The notes: generated from the letters alone by a model not told the origin. Shown: positions 1-12,512, counted from the stretch's first letter. The stretch is DNA of 64,000 nucleotides from Tanytarsus gracilentus (GCA_038502055.1 JAXRKN010000040.1:4092001-4156000); one strand, 5' to 3'. Made by a program: numbers and translations.

Positions 1-2129
1 GTAATATAGCATAAAAAATTAGACGCAAAAAATATTTCCAAATATTTTTTTTACTTTAAAAATTGAAGGTAGTAACTGTTTTCAAAAGAACCATCAATAT
101 CATAATTGTGTTATCTGCCATGTAAGTATTTTGCATAATAAATATTTCTTCTCTCGAAAATTGTGTACTTTACTAATTTTATTTAAAAATAAATTTAGCT
201 ATAGAATGTTTTCTTTTACTACTCCTCGAGTATTCATTTCGTCTTCACATTCAAGGTTAGAGAGAGTTTGGTGTGGGGAGTTTGATTAAATTTATGAGCA
301 AATGTCACAAGGAAATTTTTTAAATTAATTTTTCGTTTAAGTTCATAAAACATAAAAAAATCGATGTAATTGTTTTTAATGCACATTTTTTCTCCAACAT
401 AACTTAAAAAAATTGCAAAGTCTCTGCGCACCCCATCATCAATTAAATTAACAACGAAATTGAGTGTATTTTTTTTTGGCATATCGACATTTTTAATTAA
501 CTACAAGTCAAATATAGTTCGAGGTCGTGATTTCTTCAAGCACTTTCTGGGAGAATAATGATGATTTTCACATTTTTTTCATGAATTTAATAATAATTTT
601 TTAAATTGCGATAAATACACTGAGAAAAGGAGTTGAGAGGATTTTTTACACATGTAGATGACAAGAAAATCAAATTAATTGATTTGAGGAAATAATTTTC
701 GCTCTTACGGAGATAATTCAGATATAAAATCACAGAGTTGTGTACAGTATGTCGTATTATCCATTTTTCCAATATGATTGATTTTAATTTTCTTATTTTT
801 TTTTGTTGCTAACTTTTTAATTAATTTTTTTCACTATTTTTTTTGGTTAATATTTTAACTTCTTTTTCCTCTAGAAAACAATTTCACACATTAGAAAAAA
901 GGAAAGAGAGAGAGAGAGAGATTTGAAAGTTGAGACACAAAGGATTATTTTTAAAAGTATTTTTTTTTGTCTACACCTCTCTCGACTATTTTATGAAAAA
1001 GTTGTTCGCCCCTCTCAGGTAAAAAAAAAAATAATTTAAATTTTTTTTAGTATTCAGTTTTTTTGTTAAAAATTTCATCATCGAGGTTTTAAAAATAATT
1101 TTTATAGGCACAATTTTTTTTCTCAATTTTTGTTTTTTTTCTCCCTCTCGCATTTTATAATTTTTATAGGCACAATTTTTTTCTCAACTCTAATTTCATT
1201 GATATAATTTTTCATTATTTGGAAAAAATCACATTATTGCACCATTTAATTTTCCATCGTTTCTATTTTAACAAACATAATATTGGAGATGTATGTGTGG
1301 GGTGGAAAAACGTTTATGAAGACAATTTTTAAGTATTTCTCATTATTTTTTTTTTCGTACAAAGTTTTGACAAATTTCCGAGATGCTGATAATGTTGCGG
1401 AATGATTAGTTGGAAACGTTCGATTCCGAATGAGATTTATAGACTGGAAATGTGTCTTTGATCATGTCTTTTATTTGTGTTAACCGAAATTTGATTTTTA
1501 TGTGCATTTTTCAGGTAACTTTAATTTTTTTTAACGCTTCAGAGTTTTGGTCTGAAAATTTCACTAAGATTAATTCAAGATGCAGTCGCTCTTTCAAATC
1601 ATGAATGGTGAAAATAATTTAATTCTTTTCTATAATCAAAATGATATGCACTTGATATTTTCAACAAAGTCTTTCATTTTGAATTATTTTAAACGCTTGG
1701 AAAAAGGAACCTGAAGTAATATCTCTGAGCATAGCTGCAAAGTGTTTTGAACAGACTTTACATCCATTCAGGACGGTTTGAATTATTTTAAAGTAATTAA
1801 TTGAAAAATTGCATCTTGAATTAATCAATTTTTTTTTCAAGCACACTTTGCATGATTGGCAAGAGTTTTCCATTTAGAGACACTTACAATAGTATGAACT
1901 TTTTTATACACTTTACACTCATGAGCGATATTAAAGAAAAAAGTAATACACAGTTTTTTTGGGAAGTTACACATTGCATTTTCATGTCATAATTTCATAG
2001 CAATAAGCACTTTCATTGGATGTTGTACATGGAGGAATTTTTCAAACCTTAAAATCTATATAGATTTAACTAACAACTATATCTGATTAAATAGTTTAAA
2101 AAAAGAGAGAAACCCACAAACATTTTAGT
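1..2129. other. AT-rich non-coding DNA
   Basis: No gene is supported here. The stretch is dominated by long T and A runs, a short GA microsatellite near 906-920 and a partial direct repeat of TTTTTATAGGCACAATTTTTTT near 1098-1120 and 1155-1180. The few open frames are short, rich in Phe, Asn and Lys and show no family resemblance. Confidence 0.6.
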
Positions 2130-2345
2130 TAAATTTTTAATTTATATCAATTTTTATACAAATTTTTGGGCAATTTCTATATTTGGTCAAATTTTGCTAT
2201 TAAATTTAACATATTTGATAGCAAATTCTGACATTAAATGTATATCAATTTAATAGCAAATTTTGATATGATTTTTTTTCTAAAAAAATTTTTTGTGTCA
2301 AATTTTGCTATCAATTTAATGTAAATTTGACGTCAAATTTCATTT
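2130..2345. repeat. degenerate AT-rich repeat block, left part
   Basis: The block is built from variants of TCAAATTTTGCTATCAATTT and TTTGATAGCAAATT. The words ATATCAA, GTCAAATTT and GGTCAAATTTTG recur, and the same words dominate the larger array at 3160-3700. The two blocks flank the tRNA-like relic at 2.5 kb and may be parts of one decayed element; I could not define termini. Confidence 0.5.
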
Positions 2346-2458
2346 TCCACTTTTGTGGAACTCTTAAGTTAATTAAGTTTTTTGCTAATTAGTGCTTGTT
2401 TTTTTGCTCTGTAATGATAAAGGAATATTTTTTAGAAACTCAAACTTATTTTTGCTTA

Positions 2459-2543
2459 CCCGCCGTTGCTAGGATTCGAACCGCTGTCTTCAAGAAGATG
2501 AATTTGTTAACACTCGCGCGCGTAAACATTGCGCTACCAAGCC
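2459..2543 (-). pseudogene. tRNA-derived sequence (tRNA pseudogene or SINE head)
   Basis: On the minus strand the segment reads GGCTTGGTAGCGCAATG, like a tRNA D-arm/A box, and about 50 bases later has a perfect B box GGTTCGAATCC (plus-strand 2472-2482). Between them lies a self-complementary TCTTCTTGAAGA that could be the long variable arm of a Leu- or Ser-type tRNA. The flanks that should form the acceptor stem do not pair, and the T-stem has only two good pairs, so a functional tRNA is unlikely. A SINE head is the alternative; no second copy is visible in the window. Confidence 0.55.
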
Positions 2544-3159
2544 TTTATTAAATTTAATTTCACAATGGCTAAAGACTTATATAACAAATCAAAAGTTTTT
2601 GTGAAAATTTAAGCAGATACTTATTAATTTCTTGATAATATCTTTTAGCTTTCAAAAAATAACATCCTCATTCTTATTATTTTGAACCAAACTTTATTTT
2701 TTTTCTCAGGTTTGTTAAAGATATTTAAATTTTGATGAAAAAATTATCTTTAGAATTTTATGAAAGGAACTAAAATTTTAAACTAAAATTTAAATTGTTT
2801 ATTCTACTTTATGTTATTTTCGATGCTTATTTTAGTAACTTTTGAAAAAATTATCAGAAAAATAAGGAAAGCGACTTAAGCAAAAACGGAAACTGTTCAA
2901 AAAACTTTCAATAAAGAGCTTAGATAACAGAAAATTTTCAGATTAAAAATTTGATTGAATGAAGAAATTTACATCTTTTTGTGTTTACAAAGAGTGAAAT
3001 ATATTTTTTCTAAAAATTAAGTTGATTCAACATTTGAAAGGAAATTTTGTTGCACCGTATTTTCCCAAATGTTTGATAATAAACTTTGAACCTTGATGTA
3101 ATATTTTTTTTTTAAATTTTTGCAACACAACTTTGCATTGAATTTAAAAATAATATATT

Positions 3160-3700
3160 ATATCAAATTGACATCAAATTAATGTAAAAATTTGATATTA
3201 AACTTCTGGTCAAATTATTTTATATTAAATTGACATCAATTTAATATAAAAATTTCTATTTAATTTGTGGTCAAAAAATTTAATATAAAATTGATATCAA
3301 ATTAATGTAAAAATTTAATAAAAAATTGTTGGTCAAAAAATTTAATATAAAATTATATAAATTAATAAAAAAATTTAAAAAATTTTTTAAAAAATTATAT
3401 AAATTAATGTAAAAATTTAATATAATTTTTTTGTAAAAATTAAAATTAAATTTGATATTGAAATTTTGGTCAAAAAATTTAATATCAAATTTATATCAAA
3501 TTTGATATTCAAAAAACATTAATTTAATATCAAATAAAATATTTTTTTACTTTCTATTAAATTGACATCAAATTTGACGTTAAATTTGACATTAAATTTT
3601 TTTTGTTGATATCAAATTCATGTAAATTTAATATCAATTTGATGTCAAAAAAATTTTTTGACAAGGATTTAACGTCAAATTGATATCAATTCAACCAAAA
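3160..3700. repeat. AT-rich tandem repeat, about 61-bp period
   Basis: From about 3178 to 3500 a roughly 61-bp unit recurs four to five times. Each unit runs from TTAATGTAAAAATTT through a central GGTCAAAAAATTTAATAT to TTGATATCAAA. Units differ by small deletions, and one is shortened to about 42 bp. After 3500 the array decays into palindrome-like words such as TTGATATCAA and TTGATGTCAA. It is non-coding; the simplest reading is a local satellite-like expansion inside an old element. Confidence 0.6.
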
Positions 3701-3730
3701 ATTGTTCTATGGGAAATAGGTTTTAGATGA

Positions 3731-5174
3731 AAACATTAAGGAAACAAAAACAGTAAAAAATATAACATTTAGGAGCTTGTAAAGCATTTCTAGATAGGTT
3801 CTTTTTGGGCACTGAATTTCACCATTTATAAATAGTTTTTTTTGAGAAAGTCACAAAGTGAAGTAAAAGGAAAGTTGTAGTTTGAAAATTTATTTTTTCC
3901 ATGCTCTTAAATTCTTTTTTTTTTGATTATGGCAAGTTGACAAAAAATCTGTTGGTGTCGATATTAAAAAAATAGGTTCGTTGTGCGAAAAATAAGTCTA
4001 AAGTTAAAAGTAGATTTGGTGTAATTAAAAATGTGTACTAAGCAATCGTATATAAAGAAATCATACGTCTTTTAATTTACATAAGGGAGTAAGAAAGATG
4101 CCAACAGAATAATTCTAACATTGAGCTACAAACGTCATCCGATTACTGTTTTCTCATTATCTAATTATTACATTTATATTTTTACACTTACACACATTTT
4201 TTCATTTTTTTTTACTTTTTTGTTGCTTTTTTATGACAATATCAATATATATAATATAATATAGAAGAGATATCAACAAAAGCATCAAATACCAAAATTT
4301 ATTTTATTGCTTTCACTCGTTCTAAATTTTTGCTTGCTTTTGGTTTTTTGCACACGCGATTTTAAAATCTCATCATCACCATTTTAGCTATGCTTTGTCA
4401 GCATTGATAATAAATTGTAGTTAATATGTGTATAAAAACATCAATAATGTCTTCACAGAAATTAAATATTGTTTCCATTTTACTCTTTTTATTTTCATTC
4501 ATAATAAGGCTGGAAATTGTTCGTGTTTCAAAAATTCGGGCTACGGCGGTTTCATTTTGTGAAATTCGGGTGCAAATATATGAACGTGTATGTGTGTCGT
4601 AAAAATTATATATTTTAATTTCATTTATTTGAGGCAACAATTTTTTTCTTAGAAAAATCCTTACAAAAAATTTATAATTTAAATACAAATAAAAAATGTT
4701 TAATTTCACAGGAAGACCCGTCATTTAATCGCACACATGCTTAAAACATTTTCGTCGGCAATTTAAAAATGATGTGTTCAGAAACAGATTTCTACTTTTT
4801 TTTAAAAGATCGTTATCGACACTAAAAAATTATTTGTAATTGCTAATTATTTTGCACTTGGCCATAGAATACATCGTGATATGAAAAAAGATGCTATGCG
4901 TGTGTATGTTTTGGTTTAGAGCTCTTTCGAAAAAAGTTTTCTTTTTTGATGACGTATGGAAACAACTTGTTGTTACCTTTAAAAAATTTCTTCGTTTTTG
5001 GCGCAATTTTCTTATTTTTAATCTTTTTTCGGCCCTTATTATTTTATATTTTAAGTTCGTATATAAAATAGAAATTTATGTGTGTGTGTGTTTTTTTATG
5101 CATGCGTGTGTTTTTCATGTTATGATCAGTTATCAGTCCCATAGTTTTTCTCCTTTTTAAAGTAACTCATGTTC
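3731..5174. other. non-coding 3' flank of the PPP6R gene
   Basis: This stretch lies beyond the stop codon of the minus-strand PPP6R gene and should hold its 3' UTR and termination region. It shows T- and A-rich DNA with an (AT)n-like patch near 4245-4262 and a TG-rich patch near 5085-5110. Open frames on both strands (for example 4398-4724 minus and 4891-5160 plus) are Phe- and Leu-rich translations of this composition. No canonical polyadenylation signal could be assigned confidently. Confidence 0.5.
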
Positions 5175-8100
5175 CTATGCAGATCCATTTTTTATTGGCA
5201 CAACAGGTGGTGATGGTTCATCATCGGGCGTTTGTGCTAATTTATCCAAATTATTATTATTATTATTTGATGGAATTTTCGATGATTCACACTCAACATC
5301 TTTGGATGTTTGATTAGTTCTATGTAGAAAAAGTTTGTTATTTAAAATAAACATTGAAGATTAATTATTGTCATTGGGGTAGTACAATATAAAAAAATTT
5401 ATAACAAAATAAAATCAGTAAATTTCTTGAAATATCTCGTGCAAAATCATTTCTTGAAGTAATCTTGAACTCTCCTGAATAAATTTTTTAATCTCCTAGT
5501 TTGGTTTTACTTAAATAAAAAATGTATTCCTTTAAAATTGAATAAAACTCACTCATATGATTCTATTGGCACTTCATCCTTGGTTGCATCTCTTTTTTCC
5601 TCCATGCCTCCATTCACCTTTTCGTTGTGCTCATCTTCATTCGATTTATTCTCATATGATATGACGCAATCTACAAACTGATCTCCTCCATTGCTGTTCG
5701 TCTCTTCCTCTGAATTGCCTTTACTTGAACTATAAATATTAATATTGTTGTTATTTTTAAATAAAAAAATCTCCAATTAATTTTTACCTCTCATCTGCAG
5801 ATGCAAAATCATCGTCGTCATCATCCGGTACTTCGGTGTTCTCGAAAGTAAATTTTTTGTCGTTTTCATCGGTCAAACTGCTCATATCATTGGAATCGTC
5901 ACGAAGTGAGAAAAATTCCTCGTCTTCTAATTCATCAAATGACTTGATTATATTATTGAGAGTTGTAGCCGGTAGAATCATAGCATCGATGGGTGTTGGA
6001 TTTGGTCCCAGTTGAAATTTAACTGGCGACGATTCTTGAGGTTGTGACTGTTGTTCTTGCTGTTGCTGCTGAACTACTGTTGTCGGCGGAACAGATGATA
6101 TTTCCAGTACCTGTGTGGTGGAGACGAAGCATGGAGGATCACCCTGTGAAAACTCTTCGGAAGTTCCTAGTTCTTGGCCCGCTGATGAATTAAAGGATGC
6201 CGGCGTCATATTTGCAAAGTGCGAATCAAAATCGGCAAAATTATCTACCGAGGAATCGAAATTAGCCCAATTATCATTATTGCTATTTAGATCATTATCG
6301 CCGTCTTGTATCGAGGCGTTGTTAGTTGTGATAACACAATAATGTTGATGAAACGGATTGTACGAAGACGAGCAAGAAGAGTTTTTTAAAGAAGAAGAGT
6401 TAGTTAACAGAGGAGATGGATGATGATGGATGTTAGTAAGAGTGGGCACAATGTTACAAGAGTTAGCCATAAAGGGAGAGTAGTTAGTGCATTGAGAGGC
6501 GTAAAAGTTCATTAAAAAGTCATTCGAGTGGTCGTAAGCGCCGTTTGGATGATAGCCGAACATTATCGGATTGTTACTTATATTATTATTACCCATTATC
6601 GTACTGAAGCCTCTTCCATCGCCGTCATTTCCAGTCAACGAAGCATTCGACTCAAATGGATCGGTCGTGGCGAAAATATCTTTAGACTGAAAGTTTTCAT
6701 TTTCCTGGTCTTCATCCTGTTCATACGAAGACGATTTCAATGTTAAAGCACTATTGAAAAATTGCTGCTGATCCCAATTGTCAAAGTCCGCATCAAATGA
6801 TAGAGTTGATGCATTTTGGTGACATGCCTAAATTAAAAAATCATTAAAAATTATAACAATTTTTTACTCAACTCCCATTTATACCTCTTCAAACTTATTG
6901 CGTGATTCTATATCATCGTCATTATAGTCTTCATTATAGTCATTCATCATGCCATTTACTGCAGAGCTATTATGACAAATTATTCAGATTAATTAAACTA
7001 ATTTCAGTTAAATGTGACTTACTGCATTGAGGCGTTAAAGTGGTAAGAGAAGTCTTCGGTATCATTTTCTGTTTCATCTGGAATGGACGGAAATCCAGTC
7101 AGACCATTGTCAGGGTCATTTGGATCACAATCTGCCAATAGTCGATTTTGTACATTCAACTCTTCTTCGCATGTTTTCAAAATCTCGTTCCATGACTCAT
7201 CAATTTTACTTGATGATAACTCTCCATCATCATTCGAAGATGTAGCTGTCAAGCTATCCATAATTAAGGCACGAAACTCTTCGGATACAGACATTGTCGA
7301 ATTGATGGCACTGAGAATATCTATCAAATGTCCCATGTAGCCTAAACGTCTTCCTCCCTTTTCACGTTTTTGACTCAAAGTATTTGCATTCCAACAGTCC
7401 ATTAGTTTACTAGCAACGTTACAATCAACAATAATCTAAATCAAGAACAAATGAAATTTTGATTGAATGCATTAGAGATTAGAGATTAGAGAAAGTGAAA
7501 TGAGTAAAACTTACATGCTTTTGTAAGGCAGAAATCACTAGCTGTGTATCGTTTGGTATTGTATCGAATGCTTGCACACCATAAATCAAGCATCTTTTTA
7601 CATAATTATGCAAGAAATTATTCCAACAATATTGCTTAAATAAATTGAGCAACTCGACGAGGAAATTTGTCTTACAAATTCTGAAATTATATAAAAGTAT
7701 AAATTTCCATAAAAGCTATGATTAATGATGAACTTACTCTTCAATTATTGGTGAGTTTTCCGTTTCTAATAATACTGTAAATAAATTACAAAGCTGAAGT
7801 CGAACATTGCCTAACGATGTCAATGCGTAATTTGATATCTTCTAAAAAAAAGATAGAGTGCATTAAGTAAAAATTATTATGATTCTCAAAACATTGATGC
7901 TTACCATCGGCGGATTTAAAAGAAGCTCAAAAAGATCATGAACACGTGGCTGAACAATGCTCATAAGTGATGCGACGATTTCATCGTGATGCTCTTTCTC
8001 GGCATCAATAATTTGTTGCAAGGCGCTTTGTGAAACAGGTTCCTGAATAATTGAATTTTCCAAACAACACAATAGCACCTGAAGGCCCGACAGTATGCCA

Positions 8101-8987
8101 CTTTCGGTACGCGTCTCACACAATATGGTATCGATGAGACGTGTCGTAGTTTGCTGCTCTTCCAAACGCTGAAGCAACGGATTTGGTAAGCTCTTTCTGT
8201 CCTCTGTGTCATTCTGACGATTACAGCGACCAGTCTTGATTAGCTCAATTAGAAATTGTGCGACAATTGTGTGCTTCTCGGGTACATCTGGAATACGTAG
8301 GACATCAATCATTCGTTCAATGAGTCCATTCTCATTGACCCATTCAAGGAAATTGCTTTTCATTTTTGCGTCTTCGACCTCATTTAGCATCGTTAGAAGG
8401 AGATCCATCACAACCGGTGTCGAAAAATGATGCACCATGCATTCAAGGAAGTTATCTTTCGACTTGATAAACTCGAGTACGTGAAGACATATGGTCTGAT
8501 ACAAAAACCAGTCTTGTTCTATTTTCTTAACAATGAGCGTGCCGAATGTTTTGCAAATGAACGATGCGAGCAGTGGGTTGAGCGTTGTCTTTTGTTCGAA
8601 GAAGCCAAAGAGCTTGTTCATAATTGCTGGCTCCTCAACCATGCGCGATTTGAGCGATGCCATATCACTTGTGAGAATTTCGCAGGCAACATTTGGATAG
8701 AGGAATCGTAGTTTTTCGTCTAAATCGGCTGGAGGCTCGGTAGTTATTAACGTGACAAGTTCATCCACGATACCTGGACGATTGAGGCTAAAAATGTTTG
8801 AACGTGAGTCATTTTCATGAGAAAATAAATGCTAACATGATACTTACAACTTTACAAGCTTGGCATTTTGTGTTTTACACTCCTGTAAGATGTCTTCATC
8901 CTCGAGAAGATCCTTGAGTCTGCAATCTTCTTTGTTTAGCAGAGCTTCTATGTTTTCAGAATTCGAATATGGGCTGTCCCAAAACAT
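5175..8987 (-). CDS. fmt: serine/threonine-protein phosphatase 6 regulatory subunit (SAPS family, fiery mountain-like)
   Basis: Regulatory subunit that binds the PP6 catalytic phosphatase and directs it to substrates. Nine coding exons on the minus strand: 8987-8848, 8787-7905, 7841-7738, 7680-7515, 7435-7023, 6966-6885, 6827-5788, 5729-5553, 5319-5175. All introns are GT-AG and the exons sum to 3150 nt, giving 1049 residues with every junction in frame. The start at 8987 opens MFWDSPYSNSENIEALLNKE, like the MFW start of animal PPP6R proteins, followed by ILQECKTQNAKLVKFL. SAPS landmarks: CEILTSDM, LNPLLASF (about 116-123), WNNFLH (about 395-400), GGRRLGYMGHL (458-468). Beyond about residue 570 the protein is acidic and low-complexity, with Asn runs and a Gln-rich patch, as in the family's unstructured tail. 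A 3' splice site (AG at 9025-9024) just upstream of the ATG shows that a 5' UTR intron exists. Identification is from recalled family motifs; no alignment was run. Confidence 0.95.
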
Positions 8988-9838
8988 TTTTTGTAATCTA
9001 AATTGTTGCAGTTTGTAAATCCACTGAAAAGATAAAAATATTAAGGCCAAGTAAGCTTTAAATTACGAAACCAGCTGCTGACATTTTTAAACTTTCAGAA
9101 AAAAAATCATCAGAATTTCACACTTTACACGAAAGCTTCTTTTAAGTTTTAATTCATTATGATTAATGATAAAAAGAAGTCAATTAAGTTTCTTTAACTA
9201 ATTTGAATGTTGATTTCGCTAAGAATCAGCTCAAAAGCGTAAATTGAAAATTTTTTCACAGTGCAAAAAATGATAAAGAAAAATATTTCCAATTTCTACG
9301 GCGCACACGGAGCTTTGTCGATAATCATTACCTTGTCGAATCACAGTGTCATTTAATTTAACACAATTAAGCGATAGTTGATGAAAAAAGTCGAGGAATA
9401 CTTTTTTATTACGATTTTTTTTGGTAGGAACCAAAAATTTTTTCTTTTTCTTTTTATTTAAAGTCAATATGGCCTTACTTCATGTCAAAATGTCTTTTCA
9501 CCGTTGATTTACTCCAGCGGTATTTGTGGTGAATATTTTTTAAATTTGACAGTTGAGTGCAATGTGCGTGGTGAGTTTTAATTTTTTTCACTTATTTATC
9601 GGTAATTAAAACTTTATTAATTTTTTTTGCTGACAAAAATTAAATTAATTATGCAAAATAAATTAAATTAAAGAATCACGTTCAAATTTTTAGAGTACGT
9701 TATTTATTATGAGCAAATATCATCGTGTAAAATTTAAATTCATATGACATTAAATATAGAGGAGAACTTATTTTATACATTTTTTTTTGTTAATTTCAAT
9801 TAAAGTCTTAAAAAGATAATTTTTTAAAATATGCAGCG
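8988..9838 (-). other. 5' UTR, leader intron and promoter side of the PPP6R gene
   Basis: On the minus strand a pyrimidine-rich tract ending in TTTTCAG leads into TGGATTTACAAACTGC at 9023, 36 bases before the PPP6R start codon, so the leader is spliced. A possible partner donor, AA followed by GTAAGG, has its intron side beginning at 9478, which would give a leader intron of about 450 bases and place the first exon in 9479-9570. This is inference; other weak donors exist. The rest, up to the stop of the 72-residue gene, shows only AT-rich DNA. Confidence 0.5.
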
Positions 9839-10215
9839 TTAAAGCTTCTGTTGTAAGTTACGCTGCAAGTCCTCGATAATTTGATGAGTTTTTTGGGTTT
9901 CTTGGCGACAGTTTTTGGTCAAGTCCAAATCATAGTCACGTGGCGGCTCTGTCGGTATAATGAGATTCTTGAATGCATGATGATGACCACCATTTGAGCT
10001 GTTGTACTTCGGTCTCGGAATGCGAATCTGTTTGATCTAGATAATGTCGAAGAAATCAGAGGGAACGTACAAATAAATAATACATTAATGCAAAATTAAT
10101 TGTTACACAACTCAACATTATACTGGGTCATAATTTTATGTCGACACGGGTAGAAAATGAAGGCGATGAAATGTGCTCGCATGAGACTACTTACATCAGT
10201 TAACCAAGCATCCAT
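9839..10215 (-). CDS. uncharacterised 72-residue protein, two exons
   Basis: Exon 1 (10215-10195) encodes MDAWLTD and ends at a strong donor GTAAGT. A 158-base intron (10194-10037) ends in ATTATCTAG, and exon 2 (10036-9839) encodes 65 residues and a TAA stop. The joined protein begins MDAWLTDIKQIRIPRPKYN, contains a short His cluster (GGHHHAF), then LIIPTEPPRDYDLDL, and ends in a polar, probably helical tail (THQIIEDLQRNLQQKL). No signal peptide or membrane segment is visible. Supporting evidence is the phase-0 GT-AG intron, an open frame with ordinary codon use inside very AT-rich surroundings, and a start preceded by AAAAA. I do not recognise the family; the basic/proline N-terminal motif with a short C-terminal helix suggests a small adaptor or complex subunit, which is only a guess. 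It lies upstream of PPP6R on the same strand. Confidence 0.8.
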
Positions 10216-11659
10216 TTTTTATGTATTTTTTTCTTGTTTTACTCTCGATTACTTTCCTGCACCACGATGTCTCTCTTTCTACAGCAGCGATAGTGACATG
10301 AAAAGAAATAAAATAAGAAAAATTGAAACAGTTTTGTTAAAACACAAAATGCTTCCATTGTTGTTTTTTTTCGGTACATTGTAAGTTCGAACGATAATTA
10401 ACTGCTTATTTTTCTCTCAATGCAATTCATTTCGAAATATAATGATAAACATTATCAGGAAATGGGCCACGACGAAAAATAAAAGAAAATTGTACATGTG
10501 AGTACCGTTAACTTATTATGTATGTTATATTTTTTTTAGGTGATGGTGATCATCAACTTTTAGGTTGATTATTTCAATTCTTATGACCGTGCATTATGGT
10601 CGTGCGGATCAATAAACCACAGCAATTTACACACAATTGAAAATTCGTTTTGCACTATTTGCAAGCAGCACAAAATGTTCTCAATTCTCACACATGAACA
10701 TGCTTTATTAATTCTTTGGGGGTTATTTAAAAGTAATGTTAAATTAAAAAAAATTAAAATTTATTTATTTAAACTAGTTTTTAGAAAATTGATTGAAGAA
10801 AACTCAATAAATTTTTTAAAACAACATGTGACATAACTTTTAAAGATTTTCTCACACCAGAAATTTTTATTGCATGAAAAGAGAGTAAAAGAAGAAGACC
10901 ATAAATCATATTGATCATGCTGATTTTATGCATCATCATAAACTCATAAATCTATATTTTATTTGCGTGTAAGAGAATTTTCTTCTTGCCGAAAAAAAAT
11001 AAAAAGAGAACGACGATCATCGTGATTTTAAATTGGAGGAGAAAGAGGCGAAAAAGTATGAGAAAGAAATATAAATTGTATAATCTAATTATGGTTGTCG
11101 ATCATCATCTTATATCGCGAGAGGTTAAAGCTTTTCTTATTGAGTGCTTTCGCCGAGCATTCAAGGGATTAAATTTAGTTCATTATGCGATGCGGAGTGA
11201 TGAATTGCTGCCTGAAAAAAAATCTTGTAATAATTCTTTTTTCTTCGCTCTCACTCTTTTACGAGCTGGCGGACGGAGAAGCGCATAAAACATTTTCTAG
11301 AGGTTAAAACTATGGCGATTCTCAAGGTATGCCCATAATGTGCTTGAAACAATATGTAAAAGCAACAAACCGCGAAAAAATTAGCTTATGGTGGTAATAA
11401 TTAACATGAACGATTTAAAGATCCGCAGTTTATAGTAAAATGAGAATTTCAAAATCGAGACTTTGGTAATTTCGATTAGGTTTCGACACATTTGCAGCAG
11501 TCTTACAGCAATTACAAAAGAAGACATTACATTACGCATCATTTGGGTTAATTTGACAGCATGCTGTTCGTTTTTTAGGTTAAAAATTTTTACCTCTGCC
11601 GTTCTTGTCATTTCACCGTGCTATATCGCTTGTTCTTATTTATGTTTCCTTCATTTTTT
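10216..11659. other. non-coding DNA upstream of the 72-residue gene
   Basis: This includes the promoter side of the 72-residue gene. The open frame at 10986-11288 is Lys/Arg-rich and lacks recognisable features. A short plus-strand ATG with donor-like sequence (ATGGCGATTCTCAAG then GTATGC) at about 11311-11331 could be a first exon, but no partner exon was found. Confidence 0.5.
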
Positions 11660-11702
11660 AGTGTAACCCACGAAGTGGTGTAACACTTATATGCCCTGCT
11701 TT

Positions 11703-11750
11703 CCGTCCGTCCGTCCGTCCGTCCGTCCGTCCGTCCGTCCGTCCGTCCGT
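11703..11750 (+). repeat. (GTCC)n microsatellite of copy A
   Basis: Twelve uninterrupted copies of the tetramer, just inside the left end of copy A. The equivalent tract in copy B is shorter and broken by CTCC; in copy C it is a mix of GTCC and GTCT. Confidence 0.95.
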
Positions 11751-11994
11751 TCCTGAAATTCCGAGGCCCCTGGGACAGCTAGAGATTTCGGGTTTTCGCC
11801 AAATGATAGCTTATAGACTCTAGTTTTGCCCAAATCAATAATATTTCCATCTCTCTCACTTTAAAGTTAGTTAAATTAACAAAAACTATTAAATATGGGG
11901 GGTGTTGCGTGCAGTATAAATTTAAGGGGTAATTTTTAAGTCTTGCAGAAAAATTTTAAGTCGATGTCACATTCAGAACTCGATCTTGTTTCTT

Positions 11995-12507
11995 CAGCTG
12001 GATGTTAGTTCTTTCTCTGGAAGTTGGTTCCTCAGCTGAATATTGGTTCCAACGCTGGAAGTTGGTTCCTCAGCTGGATGTTGGTTTCTCAGCTGGATGT
12101 CGGTTCCTCAGCTGGATGTTGGTTCCTCCGCTGGATGTTGGTTCCTCCGCTGGATGTTGGTTCCTCCGCTGGATGTTGGTTCCTCAGCTGGATGTTGGTT
12201 CCTCCGCTGGATGTTAGTTCATTCGCTTGATGTTGGTTCCTCCGCTGGATGTTGGTTCTTCAGCTGGATGTTGGTTCTTCAGCTGGATGTTGGTTCTTCA
12301 GCTGGATGTTGGTTCCTCAGCTGGATGTTGGTTCTTCAGCTGGATGTTGGTTCCTCAGCTGGATGTTGGTTCCTCAGCTGGATGTTGGTTGCTCAGCTGG
12401 ATGTTGGTTCCTCAGCTGGATGTTAATTCCTCAGCTGGATGTTGGTTCCTCCGCTGGATGTTGGTTCCTCCGCTGGATGTTGGTTCCTCAGCTGGATGTT
12501 AATTCCT
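11995..12507 (+). repeat. 19-bp minisatellite in copy A, about 27 units
   Basis: The unit is GGTTCCTCAGCTGGATGTT, with common variants at CAGCT/CCGCT and TTCCT/TTCTT. The first few units are more diverged and the middle is highly homogeneous, as expected for recent slippage or unequal exchange. Because 19 is not a multiple of 3 and the unit has no stop in this direction, all three plus frames stay open and yield 19-residue periodic pseudo-proteins. Confidence 0.95.
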
Positions 12508-12512
12508 CTATA

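Noticed and set aside
6115..8711. Plus-strand open frames opposite the PPP6R exons (6115-6342, 7083-7340, 8236-8711)
   Set aside because: Antisense shadows of real coding exons.
11311..11331. Possible short plus-strand first exon ATGGCGATTCTCAAG with donor GTATGC
   Set aside because: No downstream exon with matching phase was found before the GTCY element; too little evidence.
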